Assembly (NCBI GenBank): GCA_016873805.1
Contig: VGVZ01000013.1
Coordinates: 1 to 64,000, forward strand
Reading direction: 5' to 3'
Source of the DNA: Ignavibacteria bacterium
GTDB lineage: Bacteria; Bacteroidota; Ignavibacteria; UBA10030
DNA: 64,000 bases
Shown: positions 34,875 through 43,683 of the stretch, one piece after another
Layout: every line of letters begins with the position of its first letter
How positions within the stretch are numbered: the stretch's first letter is position 1
Program-made: the position numbers and the translations under genes
The notes under the pieces: model-generated
Seen by the model: only the letters and a program-made list of their open reading frames with translations
What the model was told of the DNA's origin: nothing
The model's database searches: none

Positions 34875-36095
34875 TCATGGCTCTGCATGAAGCAGCTTTG
34901 AAACAAGCACATACGAATTCTTTGAATCGAGCTTCTTACTCAACGATGCATAGCCCGGCTCGTTATATTTTTTGGCCGCGATGCAGAGGACAGGGAAGAG
35001 TCGTTCCGTTTCCATCCTCGCGATTTGCTGATGCTCCCATTTCTTCCCTTCCACTCCTGCCGGAAGAAGATACTCGAGCGCGGCCCGGATGCTTCGACCA
35101 TCTTCTGATCGCACGGACCAGAGATCAATGCCGAACCGGTCACCGATCCGCGCCATCCGCATGAGCGACTCGAGGTTCAGCATCGAATAATTCCACGATT
35201 TCGTACGCACAAGCTCGAGGGGCTGTGACCCATCCGGTTCAACCTGTGCGATGATCCGGTCTCTCGTTGACTCGACGAACTTCCGTGCGATGTCGTCTTT
35301 GCCGACAAAGAGCGCAATGCACGAGGCCTGCACGGCGTACGTCGTTCCATGATTGTTCTTCGCCGCCGCCTCCTCTTTTCCATTCTTGCTCGCCAGGAGC
35401 CAATCGAGATACTGCTCGAACCACTTGACGAGTGCTTGCTGATCAGACTTGGTCCACGATTTCGATCCTTCCAGCAACCCGACGGCATCGATGAGCTCAC
35501 GATATCCGTGTCCATCGATGACGCCGGCTCCCCGGCCGGTGTTCCTTCCGGGGACTGCCTGAGCATATTCAAGATTCGGGTTCTTCCGGGTTTCAGGATC
35601 CAGGAACCATCTTTGGAGAAAGCGAGCGGCATGCGCGGCGTAGTGTTCCTCACCTGTCACATAATACGCAAGACCGAGCGACCAGACACTCATCGCGAGC
35701 GTACCGATCCGGATTCGATCGCCGATAACGGCTCGTTCCGGATTCACTTCGCCGTCTTTTCGAATGTACGGCAAGCCGTCGGGCTTTGACGGATCGGGCC
35801 ACCAGTACGGCGCGATGCTCATGTAGTCGTGCTTGTCGCCGCTCGGAGGAACCTGTGTCTTATCCATCACGGAGACCGGTTTCTCCTTGAGTGCATTCTC
35901 AGCCTCCTTCACAGCGGCTTTGACTGCTTCGCGATACTCAGGATTGCCGGCACGATACGATTCCCGCGCTTGCGCTAATGCCTTGCCGTCGATGAGGAAG
36001 ACACGCGGCACCGTCGTTTGAGCCGACAGCGGAAGAAGTGCCCCAAGGATCACACTGAAGATGAGGAAAGACCGATTGTAGGAAAATGTTTTCAT
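34875..36095 (-). CDS. Alginate-lyase-superfamily protein (PL38/PL5-like)
   Basis: This 406-residue exported protein (signal ending LLPLSAQ) has the all-helical alginate-lyase fold of the PF05426 superfamily. The block YMSIAPYWWPDPSKPDGLPY (near residue 91) followed by RKDGEVNPE is characteristic of the PL38-type branch. Putative catalytic and substrate residues lie in AVPGRNTGRGAGVIDGHGYR (near 185) and AKNNHGTTYAVQ (near 250), where the NHG asparagine/histidine pair is typical of uronate lyases. PL38 members are reported as glucuronan-type lyases; alginate is the other likely substrate. It lies 31 bases after the beta-helix protein gene and immediately before the truncated esterase. Confidence 0.82.
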   Translation of the reverse strand: MKTFSYNRSFLIFSVILGALLPLSAQTTVPRVFLIDGKALAQARESYRAGNPEYREAVKAAVKEAENALKEKPVSVMDKTQVPPSGDKHDYMSIAPYWWPDPSKPDGLPYIRKDGEVNPERAVIGDRIRIGTLAMSVWSLGLAYYVTGEEHYAAHAARFLQRWFLDPETRKNPNLEYAQAVPGRNTGRGAGVIDGHGYRELIDAVGLLEGSKSWTKSDQQALVKWFEQYLDWLLASKNGKEEAAAKNNHGTTYAVQASCIALFVGKDDIARKFVESTRDRIIAQVEPDGSQPLELVRTKSWNYSMLNLESLMRMARIGDRFGIDLWSVRSEDGRSIRAALEYLLPAGVEGKKWEHQQIARMETERLFPVLCIAAKKYNEPGYASLSKKLDSKNSYVLVSKLLHAEP

Positions 36096-36126
36096 ATGAG
36101 TTCTGAGAATTGTGAAAGCATGCTTA

Positions 36127-38028
36127 TTATCGACTGAGTACGACCTTCTGCACGTCCCTCGACGATCCTGCCTCTACGCGAACGAAGTAGATACCGCTGG
36201 GATGCTTTCTTGCGTTCCATCGGACAGTGTGATAACCCGCGTCCAGTGTCTCTTCGACAAACACTTCTACTTTTCGGCCGATCAGATCGTAGACAGTTAT
36301 GACCGTATGACCGCGGACGGGAAGATCAAACGCGATGGTGGTTGATGGATTGAAAGGATTTGGAAAACTCGGGTAGACTTTGAGCGCGGAAGGAACCATC
36401 GACTTCTTGTCACGATCCGTGACGCTTGTAGGAGGATTGAGACGCTCCTGCAATTGCGCGAGATAGAGAGATTGCGGCCAGAGTCCAGGCCGGCCTGTTC
36501 CCTCGATAAATCCTTCCGGCTGGTTGAATGGCGCAGGCGGAAAAGTGCCGGTCACCGTGCCAACACAGCCGATGGCATAATTCTGAGCCGTCGGCGGTTT
36601 CTGGATGATAATTCTCCTCGTGCCGGCGTTCACATTCCATGCGACAGAGTGCACGGCGGCCCAACCGTGGCCCGTCCCATAATCGCCCCGATTGTACAGT
36701 CCCAGCACCATGCCTGTTGTTGTCGGATTCCGGATGATCAGGTTGTCATAGAGAAGTCCCTGACTCCACCACCGATGCCCCTCGCTGGGATTGTACGTAG
36801 AATCACTCACGCAGTTGTAAAAAACGATTCCCGATACCAGACTTGTGCCGTTGGAGACATAGTCGTGACGGCCGTATGACGCATAGCAGTCTTTGAAGAG
36901 AATCAGATTTGAAGCGGTGTAGGTATTGAAATTGTACCGGCGCTCTCCGTCGATGATGCTGATCGGACGTATCGCGGAACACGAATCAATCGTGATCCTT
37001 GATGCTGTGGCAGTTTTGAACCCTGACTGCCCAAAATGCAGAGTCGTCACCTTCCTGGCCCACGCATCTTCCACCAGCCGGAAGAGCACAGCATCCCACG
37101 CATGGTTCTCATCACCGTTCGCATCGGTCGTGGTACCCGGTGCCTCGATGACAATGCGCAGCCGTTCAATCCCGATGTTCGTTCTCAGATTTGTGCGAGC
37201 ATACCGATAGACGTACGATTGTGAAAGACTGCGAACAAGCGTGGCGAAGAGCGGCGCGTCTATGGTTATCGTGTTTCCGTCTTTTGCCACGACATATCGA
37301 TTATAGACAATGGGAACTGCAGTACTTGTTGTCCACGGGGGATCAGACGCCGTTCCACCGCCGCCAATGGCGTTCAACCATGCTTGAGTGACGGGGTGAT
37401 AGATGATGACGTTGTTGCCGATATTGAGATTCGTCGCATCCGCGACCTTGAATGTACGCGCACCAACGTAAACAGTATCAGAAACGATATCCGTTGGCTG
37501 TGTGCCCGCAAGGACGTGGGACCACTTCGTTTCGGAAGGCCCGCCTGCGATGAGAACCGTTCGCTGGTGCGGGGTATTTCCCGTCGCAACGATGATCGTG
37601 TTCTTTGTGGAATCCTCCCCATCACCCACGCCGCGAAGGACAACGCCGTTCACATTCAGATTGATGGTGCCGGATACACGATACACGCCCGCGGTCAAGA
37701 GAAGCGCTCCCCTGGTTCCCTGAGGATTCAGGGGATACAGATTGTTGTCCGAAAGCAGGATAATCGCGTTGTTGATACGGTTTGTGTTATCTCCAGTGTC
37801 CGGGCTTATCGTCATGATTACCGGCACATCGGGTATGGGCACGTTTCCGTTCTTGTATCCCGCATAGCTGAAGTCGGGAATGCGGTTCCCTTCGGCGTCC
37901 GGAACATACACAAGTTTCCCGTCCGTGCCGTAGTATACACGACTCGAGGACCAGCTTGGGACCTGTGCACACAGGCCGCGAGCGAGTGCGATCATCACCA
38001 CGATTATACCGAAACGCCACAAATGCAT
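36127..38028 (-). CDS. Secreted beta-helix protein with T9SS C-terminus, probable polysaccharide-active enzyme
   Basis: This protein of about 633 residues starts at an ATG preceded by GGAGA and carries a signal peptide ending ARGLCAQ. A single-stranded parallel beta-helix follows: the pectate-lyase-3-like opening DTGDNTNRINNAIILLSDNN lies near residue 80 and LLLTAGVYRVSGTINLNVNG near 115. It then has many turn asparagines and a run IERLRIVIEAP. A T9SS sorting domain starts near residue 550 (YPSFPNPFNPSTTIAFDLP) and ends VQKVVLSR. This fold is shared by pectate and alginate lyases, GH28 and GH55, but I cannot point to catalytic residues, so the activity is unknown. Surface export plus location between lyase genes supports action on the polymer before uptake. 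Confidence 0.72.
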   Translation of the reverse strand: MHLWRFGIIVVMIALARGLCAQVPSWSSSRVYYGTDGKLVYVPDAEGNRIPDFSYAGYKNGNVPIPDVPVIMTISPDTGDNTNRINNAIILLSDNNLYPLNPQGTRGALLLTAGVYRVSGTINLNVNGVVLRGVGDGEDSTKNTIIVATGNTPHQRTVLIAGGPSETKWSHVLAGTQPTDIVSDTVYVGARTFKVADATNLNIGNNVIIYHPVTQAWLNAIGGGGTASDPPWTTSTAVPIVYNRYVVAKDGNTITIDAPLFATLVRSLSQSYVYRYARTNLRTNIGIERLRIVIEAPGTTTDANGDENHAWDAVLFRLVEDAWARKVTTLHFGQSGFKTATASRITIDSCSAIRPISIIDGERRYNFNTYTASNLILFKDCYASYGRHDYVSNGTSLVSGIVFYNCVSDSTYNPSEGHRWWSQGLLYDNLIIRNPTTTGMVLGLYNRGDYGTGHGWAAVHSVAWNVNAGTRRIIIQKPPTAQNYAIGCVGTVTGTFPPAPFNQPEGFIEGTGRPGLWPQSLYLAQLQERLNPPTSVTDRDKKSMVPSALKVYPSFPNPFNPSTTIAFDLPVRGHTVITVYDLIGRKVEVFVEETLDAGYHTVRWNARKHPSGIYFVRVEAGSSRDVQKVVLSR

Positions 38029-38158
38029 TCGAGATCTTGTCTCCAGAAATTTCACGCGTGCAGAGCAAGTGAACAACAGCCCTTCCCCAATTCCAGATGT
38101 GACTGAGGAGTGAGAATCAGGAAGGCGATTCACTGCCGGAATTCACTATTCAAGACAA

Positions 38159-38193
38159 TCCCGGGACCTTCCAAACTGCAGAAGATCCCGGGA
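38159..38193 (-). terminator. Intercistronic hairpin after the G8-like gene
   Basis: Two copies of the self-complementary TCCCGGGA (38159-38166 and 38186-38193) can pair across a 19-base loop. The hairpin lies 13 bases after the stop codon of the G8-like gene. No T-run follows, so partial termination or processing is more likely than full termination. Confidence 0.45.
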
Positions 38194-38205
38194 GGTGAGA
38201 CAAGT

Positions 38206-39759
38206 CTATTTCATCAGCACCATCTTGCGCGTTTGCACCAAACGCTCGGTCGTCAACCGATAGAGGTATATCCCGCTGGGATACCCTGCCGCACTCCACG
38301 AGACCGAATAACTGCCCGATTCAAGCTGACGGTCCACCAGCGTCGCAATCTCCTTTCCAAGGAGGTCGAAGATCTTCAGCGTGACCTTCTCTGATCCGGG
38401 AAGACTGAATGCGATGTTCGTGGTCGGGTTGAACGGGTTCGGATAGTTTTGCTCGAGGGCAAACGTCGCCGGAACGTTCGACAGCTGCTCGACCGTCGTT
38501 GCCGGTTTTCGCAGCGTGTTGTCGGTCGTTCCTCTGACTCGTGCCAGCGCGAAGACAAAATACTGATTGGTATTCAGCGTTCGCGTGAAACTGACATCGG
38601 ACTGGATCAGCCTGGGAATCGAATCTTTTTCCAGCCTCGTCGTATGGAGAGCCGTATCGGGGCCGACGCCGATCCATGCGATGCGCGTGCTGTCGCTCAG
38701 ACCGACACGGAGATTCTGGTTGTTTGCCCCGACTCCGTCATCGAGGCCGTACGACGCCGTGACCCGGTCAAACGTCATCGACGTTGTCGAGGTTGTGCCC
38801 TGGTGATAACTCACGCGGTAGTACCGGACTTCGGAAACCTTATCAATCTTCGTGTCATAGGTGCTTGTTGCCGTTGCCGCATTTCCGGAGACAACTGCCA
38901 CGCGTACGTAATGACCGGTCGCGCCTCCCGGCGTCGTGCTGCGGACGTTCACGGGGCGGTAACCGAACGCGTCGCCGATATGGAAGGTGCGTGACGTGCC
39001 ACCGCCGTTGCTCATGCCGTGCCCCATTGCACCCAGCACATAGCTTGAATCGGACCATGCAGAGATTGCTGCGGCGTTCCCCCAGTTGTGCACCATCGCA
39101 AAGGAACCGGTTTCAACGACGCCGCGCGTAAAATACCAGTGCGGATTGCCGGGATTTCCCGTGGAACCGCCGGCACTGAAGATATCGCTTGCGAGAATGA
39201 CTTTGCCCGTCCCCGATTTGTTGATCGTGATCGCGTTGAACTCGTTATTTGTGGTGCTATACGTTCCCATTGTTACCGTACTGTTGGTTGACCCGAAAAA
39301 CTCAACATCACAGACGGCAAGAGTCGATCCGGATGAGCCCGCGCGCATGTCGAAGTTCACCCCTTCGTTCTTCAGATTGCCGGAGATCCGCATTTTGGTG
39401 AATGTCTCGCGTCGCGCAGCGTGAGTCAGCACTCTAAACGCCGCTCCGCTTCTCACCCACACGTCTCCGTTGACGGTGACCGTCACGGCCGTATCGCGTG
39501 CGAAACTCAGCACGCCGGAGGTTCCTTCGCCGACGGTGAGACTCTTGATCGTCACATCCCTATTCAGTGTTACGGTGTCGCCGTTTGCAATAACCACGTC
39601 GTTGTTCGCGCCGGGCACGACCCCGCCGAGCCAGGTGGCCGGATCGCTCCAGAGGCCGATCACGCCAGCCGACTTGATCGTCTGTGCCGACACGACGGTC
39701 GACATGAGGATCAGCGCGCCGACGAGTGTTGCCGGAAAGCTGTATGTCGATCGCTTCAT
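38206..39759 (-). CDS. Secreted G8-like protein with T9SS C-terminus
   Basis: This 517-residue exported protein has a signal peptide (ILMSTVVSAQ) and an N-terminal G8-like beta segment (GLWSDPATWLGGVVPGANND, residues about 36-55), then VVIANGDTVTLNRDV with successive beta strands. A long beta-rich middle follows, and a T9SS sorting domain from about residue 435 (LEQNYPNPFNPTTNIAFSL) ends in TRKMVLMK. G8-type regions occur in extracellular glycan-related proteins, but no catalytic motif is visible, so it may be a surface binding or scaffold protein. GGAG precedes the ATG. It sits between kduD and the beta-helix gene. The function is unknown. Confidence 0.72.
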   Translation of the reverse strand: MKRSTYSFPATLVGALILMSTVVSAQTIKSAGVIGLWSDPATWLGGVVPGANNDVVIANGDTVTLNRDVTIKSLTVGEGTSGVLSFARDTAVTVTVNGDVWVRSGAAFRVLTHAARRETFTKMRISGNLKNEGVNFDMRAGSSGSTLAVCDVEFFGSTNSTVTMGTYSTTNNEFNAITINKSGTGKVILASDIFSAGGSTGNPGNPHWYFTRGVVETGSFAMVHNWGNAAAISAWSDSSYVLGAMGHGMSNGGGTSRTFHIGDAFGYRPVNVRSTTPGGATGHYVRVAVVSGNAATATSTYDTKIDKVSEVRYYRVSYHQGTTSTTSMTFDRVTASYGLDDGVGANNQNLRVGLSDSTRIAWIGVGPDTALHTTRLEKDSIPRLIQSDVSFTRTLNTNQYFVFALARVRGTTDNTLRKPATTVEQLSNVPATFALEQNYPNPFNPTTNIAFSLPGSEKVTLKIFDLLGKEIATLVDRQLESGSYSVSWSAAGYPSGIYLYRLTTERLVQTRKMVLMK

Positions 39760-39837
39760 GGAATTACTCCTTCTGTTGGTGTGAGTGGTATTGTTTGACT
39801 GATGATCCCGTGCTCTATGATTGTTTGTTCAACTCAT

Positions 39838-40590
39838 TTACCGCGCCATCCATCCCCCATCCACGACAAGAACGTGGCCGTTGACGTAGTCGGAAGCGGG
39901 AGAGGCGAGGAACACAGCCGCACCGGCGAGATCTTCAGGGAGTCCCCATCGCTGGGCCGGAATGCGTTCGAGAATCGATATTGATCTCACGGGATCCTCC
40001 CGAAGCGCTTTCGTATTATTTGTTGCCATGTAGCCGGGGGCAATGGCATTGATATTGATCCCGTGCTGGGCCCACTCATTGGCGAGCGCCTTCGTGATCT
40101 GCGCGACCGCACCCTTGCTTGCGCTGTACGAAGGAACCAGAATTCCCCCCTGGAAGCTCAAGAGCGAGGCGATGTTGATAATCTTTCCTTTCTTCTGCTT
40201 CATCATCTCACGCGCAACGGCCTGACTGAAAAAGAAGACGGTCTTCGAATTGATCGCCATTACTTCGTCCCAGTCTTTCTCCGAAAAATCGATTGCTGGA
40301 GTCCGGCGAATGATCCCGGCATTGTTCACGAGAATGTCCACCCGACCGAACGTGTCAATTGTCTTTTTGACGATCCCCGCGATCGGCTCGACCGTCATCA
40401 GGTTCGCTTCGATCACAAGCGACTTCCTCCCCAACGCCTTCAGCTCCTTCGCCGTTTCGCCGGAGTCCACATAGTCGACGAGAACGACGTCACATCCTGC
40501 CTTCGCGAGTCCGATGGACATTCCTTGTCCGAGTCCCGTACTGGACCCCGTGACGATGGCGACTTTGCCGGTGAGATCAAATGGATTCAT
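39838..40590 (-). CDS. kduD: 2-dehydro-3-deoxy-D-gluconate 5-dehydrogenase KduD
   Basis: This 250-residue SDR enzyme reduces 2,5-diketo-3-deoxygluconate (DKII) to 2-keto-3-deoxygluconate with NADH. The glycine-rich site is VTGSSTGLGQGMSIGL (residues 14-29), followed by NNAGI (near 90), the serine of NIASLLSFQGG and the YSASK catalytic pair (near 155). The stretch IIRRTPAIDFSEKDWDEVMA and the SLLSFQGGILVPSY block are diagnostic for KduD within the SDR family. It lies between the PL17 gene and the G8-like gene in the polyuronate run. Together with KdgF and KduI it completes the route from unsaturated uronate to KDG. Confidence 0.93.
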   Translation of the reverse strand: MNPFDLTGKVAIVTGSSTGLGQGMSIGLAKAGCDVVLVDYVDSGETAKELKALGRKSLVIEANLMTVEPIAGIVKKTIDTFGRVDILVNNAGIIRRTPAIDFSEKDWDEVMAINSKTVFFFSQAVAREMMKQKKGKIINIASLLSFQGGILVPSYSASKGAVAQITKALANEWAQHGININAIAPGYMATNNTKALREDPVRSISILERIPAQRWGLPEDLAGAAVFLASPASDYVNGHVLVVDGGWMAR

Positions 40591-40648
40591 GCGCCCTCAT
40601 TCCTTGTATTCGTTTTGCTCGATGCGGTGACAATCGTTGATACAAAAT

Positions 40649-42841
40649 CTACTCTCTCCAGAGTTTGAAATTCCCGACCCATGCGTAGGTCTTCCCTCCC
40701 GCTGTGACGGAATGCTTCGCGGTTTCTGAGGCGGGCTGGTGCGTTACGGCGAAGACAAGACGAAATCTGTTCGGGCCTGTGTACTCCACAACGGAGAAAT
40801 CGCGGGTCGAGACAAGCACACGTACTTCCTGAATCGATCCGCGCGTGCCGTAGGAAACCTCGGTCACCCCCTCGAAATATCCGTGTTCCTCAATTGCCGA
40901 GGCGAAGAGTGTGGACGCGGCGTTCCGCCTCAGGATAAGCGCAGGTTCGTTTCGAAGATTGAATTGGGGATCGCCAGCGCCGATCCGCGCAAACAGCGCC
41001 GTCGTCGGTTCATCGGCTGCGCTCACGACGGAATAGTATCGGTGATCGTTGAGCCACGTCAGGATGAAGCTCCCTGCGACTGTTCCTTCAGCCTCCTTCC
41101 AGAGATGCTGAAAGCCGTGCGACGCTCCGAGACGAGTTCTCACGGTATCGAATGCCTGGACCGTCGCATTCGTGTGCATGACGTGCCCGAGATAATAGAA
41201 GGGCAAATCGTATTGATGCGGTTTGCCTGACTCGATCCGAAACAAATCGAGGACAACCGGATGAGCCAGCCGCGGATCGTTGACGAGTGCCATGGTTCGC
41301 TGCATCGAGACACCGTCGTACAGGCCCTCCGCTTTTGCGCTCATCACCTGAACATTCGGATCGTTCGTCGAGAAGAAATGTCTCTCCGCGTGCTTCTTCG
41401 AGGCAACCTCAAACACGCCTCCATAGTGTGACCTTCCGTCCACCACGACCGTATTGTGTGCGATCGTCTGCTTTGCCCATGTATCGGTTTCGGGCAGATA
41501 CCGTCCTCCGAACTTCGGCTCGACATTGACGAATCTCGCCGCACCATAATCCTGTATGATCTCGCGCTCCTGATTACTCAGTAGGAACGAGAGACGGTCG
41601 TAGTGGCCGTGTCCATCTCCCTGAGCCGTGTATTTCATGGCGAGCATCGTGTGACCCTGTGTGCCGATCGACCTCAGGACTCCCACACCCCCTTCGGTGC
41701 CGTCTGGCCCGTCGCGCAACTCCATGCTGCGATAGCCGTTCGAAATTTCCTTCGGTGCGTCGGCGAGAATCCTCGCGGCGATCAGTCCCGCACCATCGAA
41801 TGTTACGCGGTTCTGCCGCCGGGCAAACCAGAGAAGCCCATGGTCGGAAGGATATCGCGCAACACAGACGTCAACGGCGAGAATCATCTCACGTGCGTGG
41901 AGGCTCATCTCTTTCATCGCATCATTGATCGGTAGAAATGTCCCGTTCGGATTGGTCAGTTGCACGGTCGCCCAGACTGCTTTCCTCAGAATTTGCTTTC
42001 GGTACTCGAAGATCTTCAACTCGGGCTGATTGTACTCGATCGCCTGAGCGAAGAAGATGAACGGCATGATGGCATAGCGGGCATAGTACGGGCCCTCCGC
42101 ATAATAGCCGTCAGGAGAAAAGAGCTCATTGAGCTGTCTCAGAAATCCGCCCGTGCCGTCTCTCTTCGTCCCGTACAGAGCGATGTCACTGAGCACCCGA
42201 TCGTTCACCGCATACCCCATCATGCCGAGCGCGGCCGACATCCACGTTCCGTGATTATGCATGCGGTCGACAGTGGACCGCTGTTCGTTGAGAAAGAACC
42301 GGACCATCGGGCGCAGAACTCCCTCTTCGATCGCCTTCCGATCCGACGGTTGCAACCAGTCATAGACACAGTCGTACGCCTGCGCCGCGTGCACCATCCA
42401 CACCGTTTCGTTCAACGGCTGCCAGAAAAGTCGGCCCCCTTTTGCATTGAGGGCCTTGGGATGAAGTTTGAGCGACGGATACAACCCGGCATATTGGAGA
42501 AACATCTCGCGCACGAACCGCGCATAGCGTTCATCCCCCGTCACCTGAAAGAGGAGTCCCGCCGCCTGCAATTCCCGATAGTTCTGTTTGTGACGCTCGT
42601 GCGTGTATCCGCCGGCATCGACAGGTCGCGGGACTTCTATCGGCGTGGAGACCGCCGCTTCAGCAACACGCTTCGCTTCCTCAAGCGCCTCGCGGAATAG
42701 CGGAGTCGAGCTTCCGTGGGCCCTGATCTCCGCGAGCTCCGGGGCCGAGACGAGGATCCGCGGGCGCGGAGGAGATTGCGCAATCGCGAAGTGGGAAACA
42801 AGAACAAGAGCGGCGATCGTGATGCTGAGCGTTCGGGTCAT
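40649..42841 (-). CDS. PL17-type oligoalginate lyase (heparinase II/III-like)
   Basis: This 730-residue exported exo-lyase has a signal peptide (ALVLVSHFAIAQS), an N-terminal (alpha/alpha)6 toroid and a C-terminal heparinase II/III-like beta-sheet domain, the arrangement of PL17 oligoalginate lyases. The catalytic region contains RMHNHGTWMSAALGMMGYAV (Asn/His pair, near residue 195) and a tyrosine-rich stretch FSPDGYYAEGPYYARYAIMPF (near 243) with the likely catalytic base. A zinc-type site in the C-terminal domain is suggested by AQGDGHGHYDRLSFLL (near 412). It would release unsaturated monomers (DEH precursors) from alginate oligomers. No T9SS tail is present, so it acts in the periplasm. 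PL15-like exolyases share parts of this fold. Confidence 0.9.
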   Translation of the reverse strand: MTRTLSITIAALVLVSHFAIAQSPPRPRILVSAPELAEIRAHGSSTPLFREALEEAKRVAEAAVSTPIEVPRPVDAGGYTHERHKQNYRELQAAGLLFQVTGDERYARFVREMFLQYAGLYPSLKLHPKALNAKGGRLFWQPLNETVWMVHAAQAYDCVYDWLQPSDRKAIEEGVLRPMVRFFLNEQRSTVDRMHNHGTWMSAALGMMGYAVNDRVLSDIALYGTKRDGTGGFLRQLNELFSPDGYYAEGPYYARYAIMPFIFFAQAIEYNQPELKIFEYRKQILRKAVWATVQLTNPNGTFLPINDAMKEMSLHAREMILAVDVCVARYPSDHGLLWFARRQNRVTFDGAGLIAARILADAPKEISNGYRSMELRDGPDGTEGGVGVLRSIGTQGHTMLAMKYTAQGDGHGHYDRLSFLLSNQEREIIQDYGAARFVNVEPKFGGRYLPETDTWAKQTIAHNTVVVDGRSHYGGVFEVASKKHAERHFFSTNDPNVQVMSAKAEGLYDGVSMQRTMALVNDPRLAHPVVLDLFRIESGKPHQYDLPFYYLGHVMHTNATVQAFDTVRTRLGASHGFQHLWKEAEGTVAGSFILTWLNDHRYYSVVSAADEPTTALFARIGAGDPQFNLRNEPALILRRNAASTLFASAIEEHGYFEGVTEVSYGTRGSIQEVRVLVSTRDFSVVEYTGPNRFRLVFAVTHQPASETAKHSVTAGGKTYAWVGNFKLWRE

Positions 42842-42889
42842 TCGGGGGTGCCAGTTCCGCCTCTGAGATGATTTGTTTGTTTTCTGCGC

Positions 42890-43648
42890 CTACACGAAAT
42901 AGGTGCCGCCATTGATTTCCACCGACTCCCCATTGATGAAGGAAGAGCGGGAAGAAACGAGAAAATGAACGAGGTCAGCGACCTCCTGGGCGTCACCTTC
43001 GCGGCCGAGGGGGGTCATGGCGGCAACCCGCTGGCGCACTTCCGGTTTTGTAAAAGTGTTGTGGAAGGTCGTGTTGATCATCCCCGGCGAAACGCAGTTC
43101 ACCCGAATCTTGCGCGGACCAAGCTCTTTCGCCAGTCCCCGGGTCATGGTCAAGACTCCTCCTTTTGCGGATGAGTAGGCAATCGCACCCATCCCGCCGC
43201 CGTCCCGGGCCGCCTGGGATGCAAAATTGACGATCGCACCGCCATCGGCAAAGTGCGGGAGCGCCGCTTTCGTCACGAGAAAGACAGATTTCATGTTGAG
43301 CGCGATGACGAAATCCCAAAAGCCTTCGTCCATCTCCGGCATCGTCTTCCGTCCAACGAGACCGCCTGCGACATTCACCAGGATGTGAATGGTGTCGCCA
43401 AACACCTTCCTTGCTTCGGAGACGAAACGTTCCACATCTTCGGTCTTGGTCATATCACCCTGCACGGCGATCGCTTTTCCGGCGGCTTCGGTGATCATCC
43501 TCACCGTCTCTTGCGCATCATTCGGGTTGTCGAAGTAGTTGAGCGCCACTGCTGCGCCGTCTTGCGCGAGCTTCATGCTCACGGCCCTGCCGATATCACG
43601 CGCGCCCCCCGTCACGAGGGCCACTTTGTTCTTCAATTCGTTCATCAT
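42890..43648 (-). CDS. SDR oxidoreductase, probable DEH (unsaturated uronate) reductase
   Basis: This short-chain dehydrogenase of about 252 residues has the glycine-rich motif LVTGGARDIGRAVSMKL (near residue 10), a cofactor loop YFDNPNDAQ, NVAGG near 90, and the catalytic YSSAK with an upstream serine in VNFASQAARDGGG (near 145-165). The ATG at 43648 has GGAACT upstream; earlier codons of the open frame overlap the preceding gene. It is FabG-like, but it lies directly upstream of the oligoalginate lyase gene, the usual place of reductases that convert DEH to KDG in alginate degraders. Cofactor preference (NADH or NADPH) is not certain, and general FabG-like ketoreductase activity is the alternative. 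Confidence 0.8.
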   Translation of the reverse strand: MMNELKNKVALVTGGARDIGRAVSMKLAQDGAAVALNYFDNPNDAQETVRMITEAAGKAIAVQGDMTKTEDVERFVSEARKVFGDTIHILVNVAGGLVGRKTMPEMDEGFWDFVIALNMKSVFLVTKAALPHFADGGAIVNFASQAARDGGGMGAIAYSSAKGGVLTMTRGLAKELGPRKIRVNCVSPGMINTTFHNTFTKPEVRQRVAAMTPLGREGDAQEVADLVHFLVSSRSSFINGESVEINGGTYFV

Positions 43649-43683
43649 AGAGTTCCAGACAATAGTGGTGTGTAAATGCGACC

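Noticed and set aside
34871-34912. Start of the 100-residue esterase-fragment frame
   Set aside because: It lies inside the end of the neighbouring lyase gene and has no esterase similarity, so I do not treat the fragment as an intact small gene.
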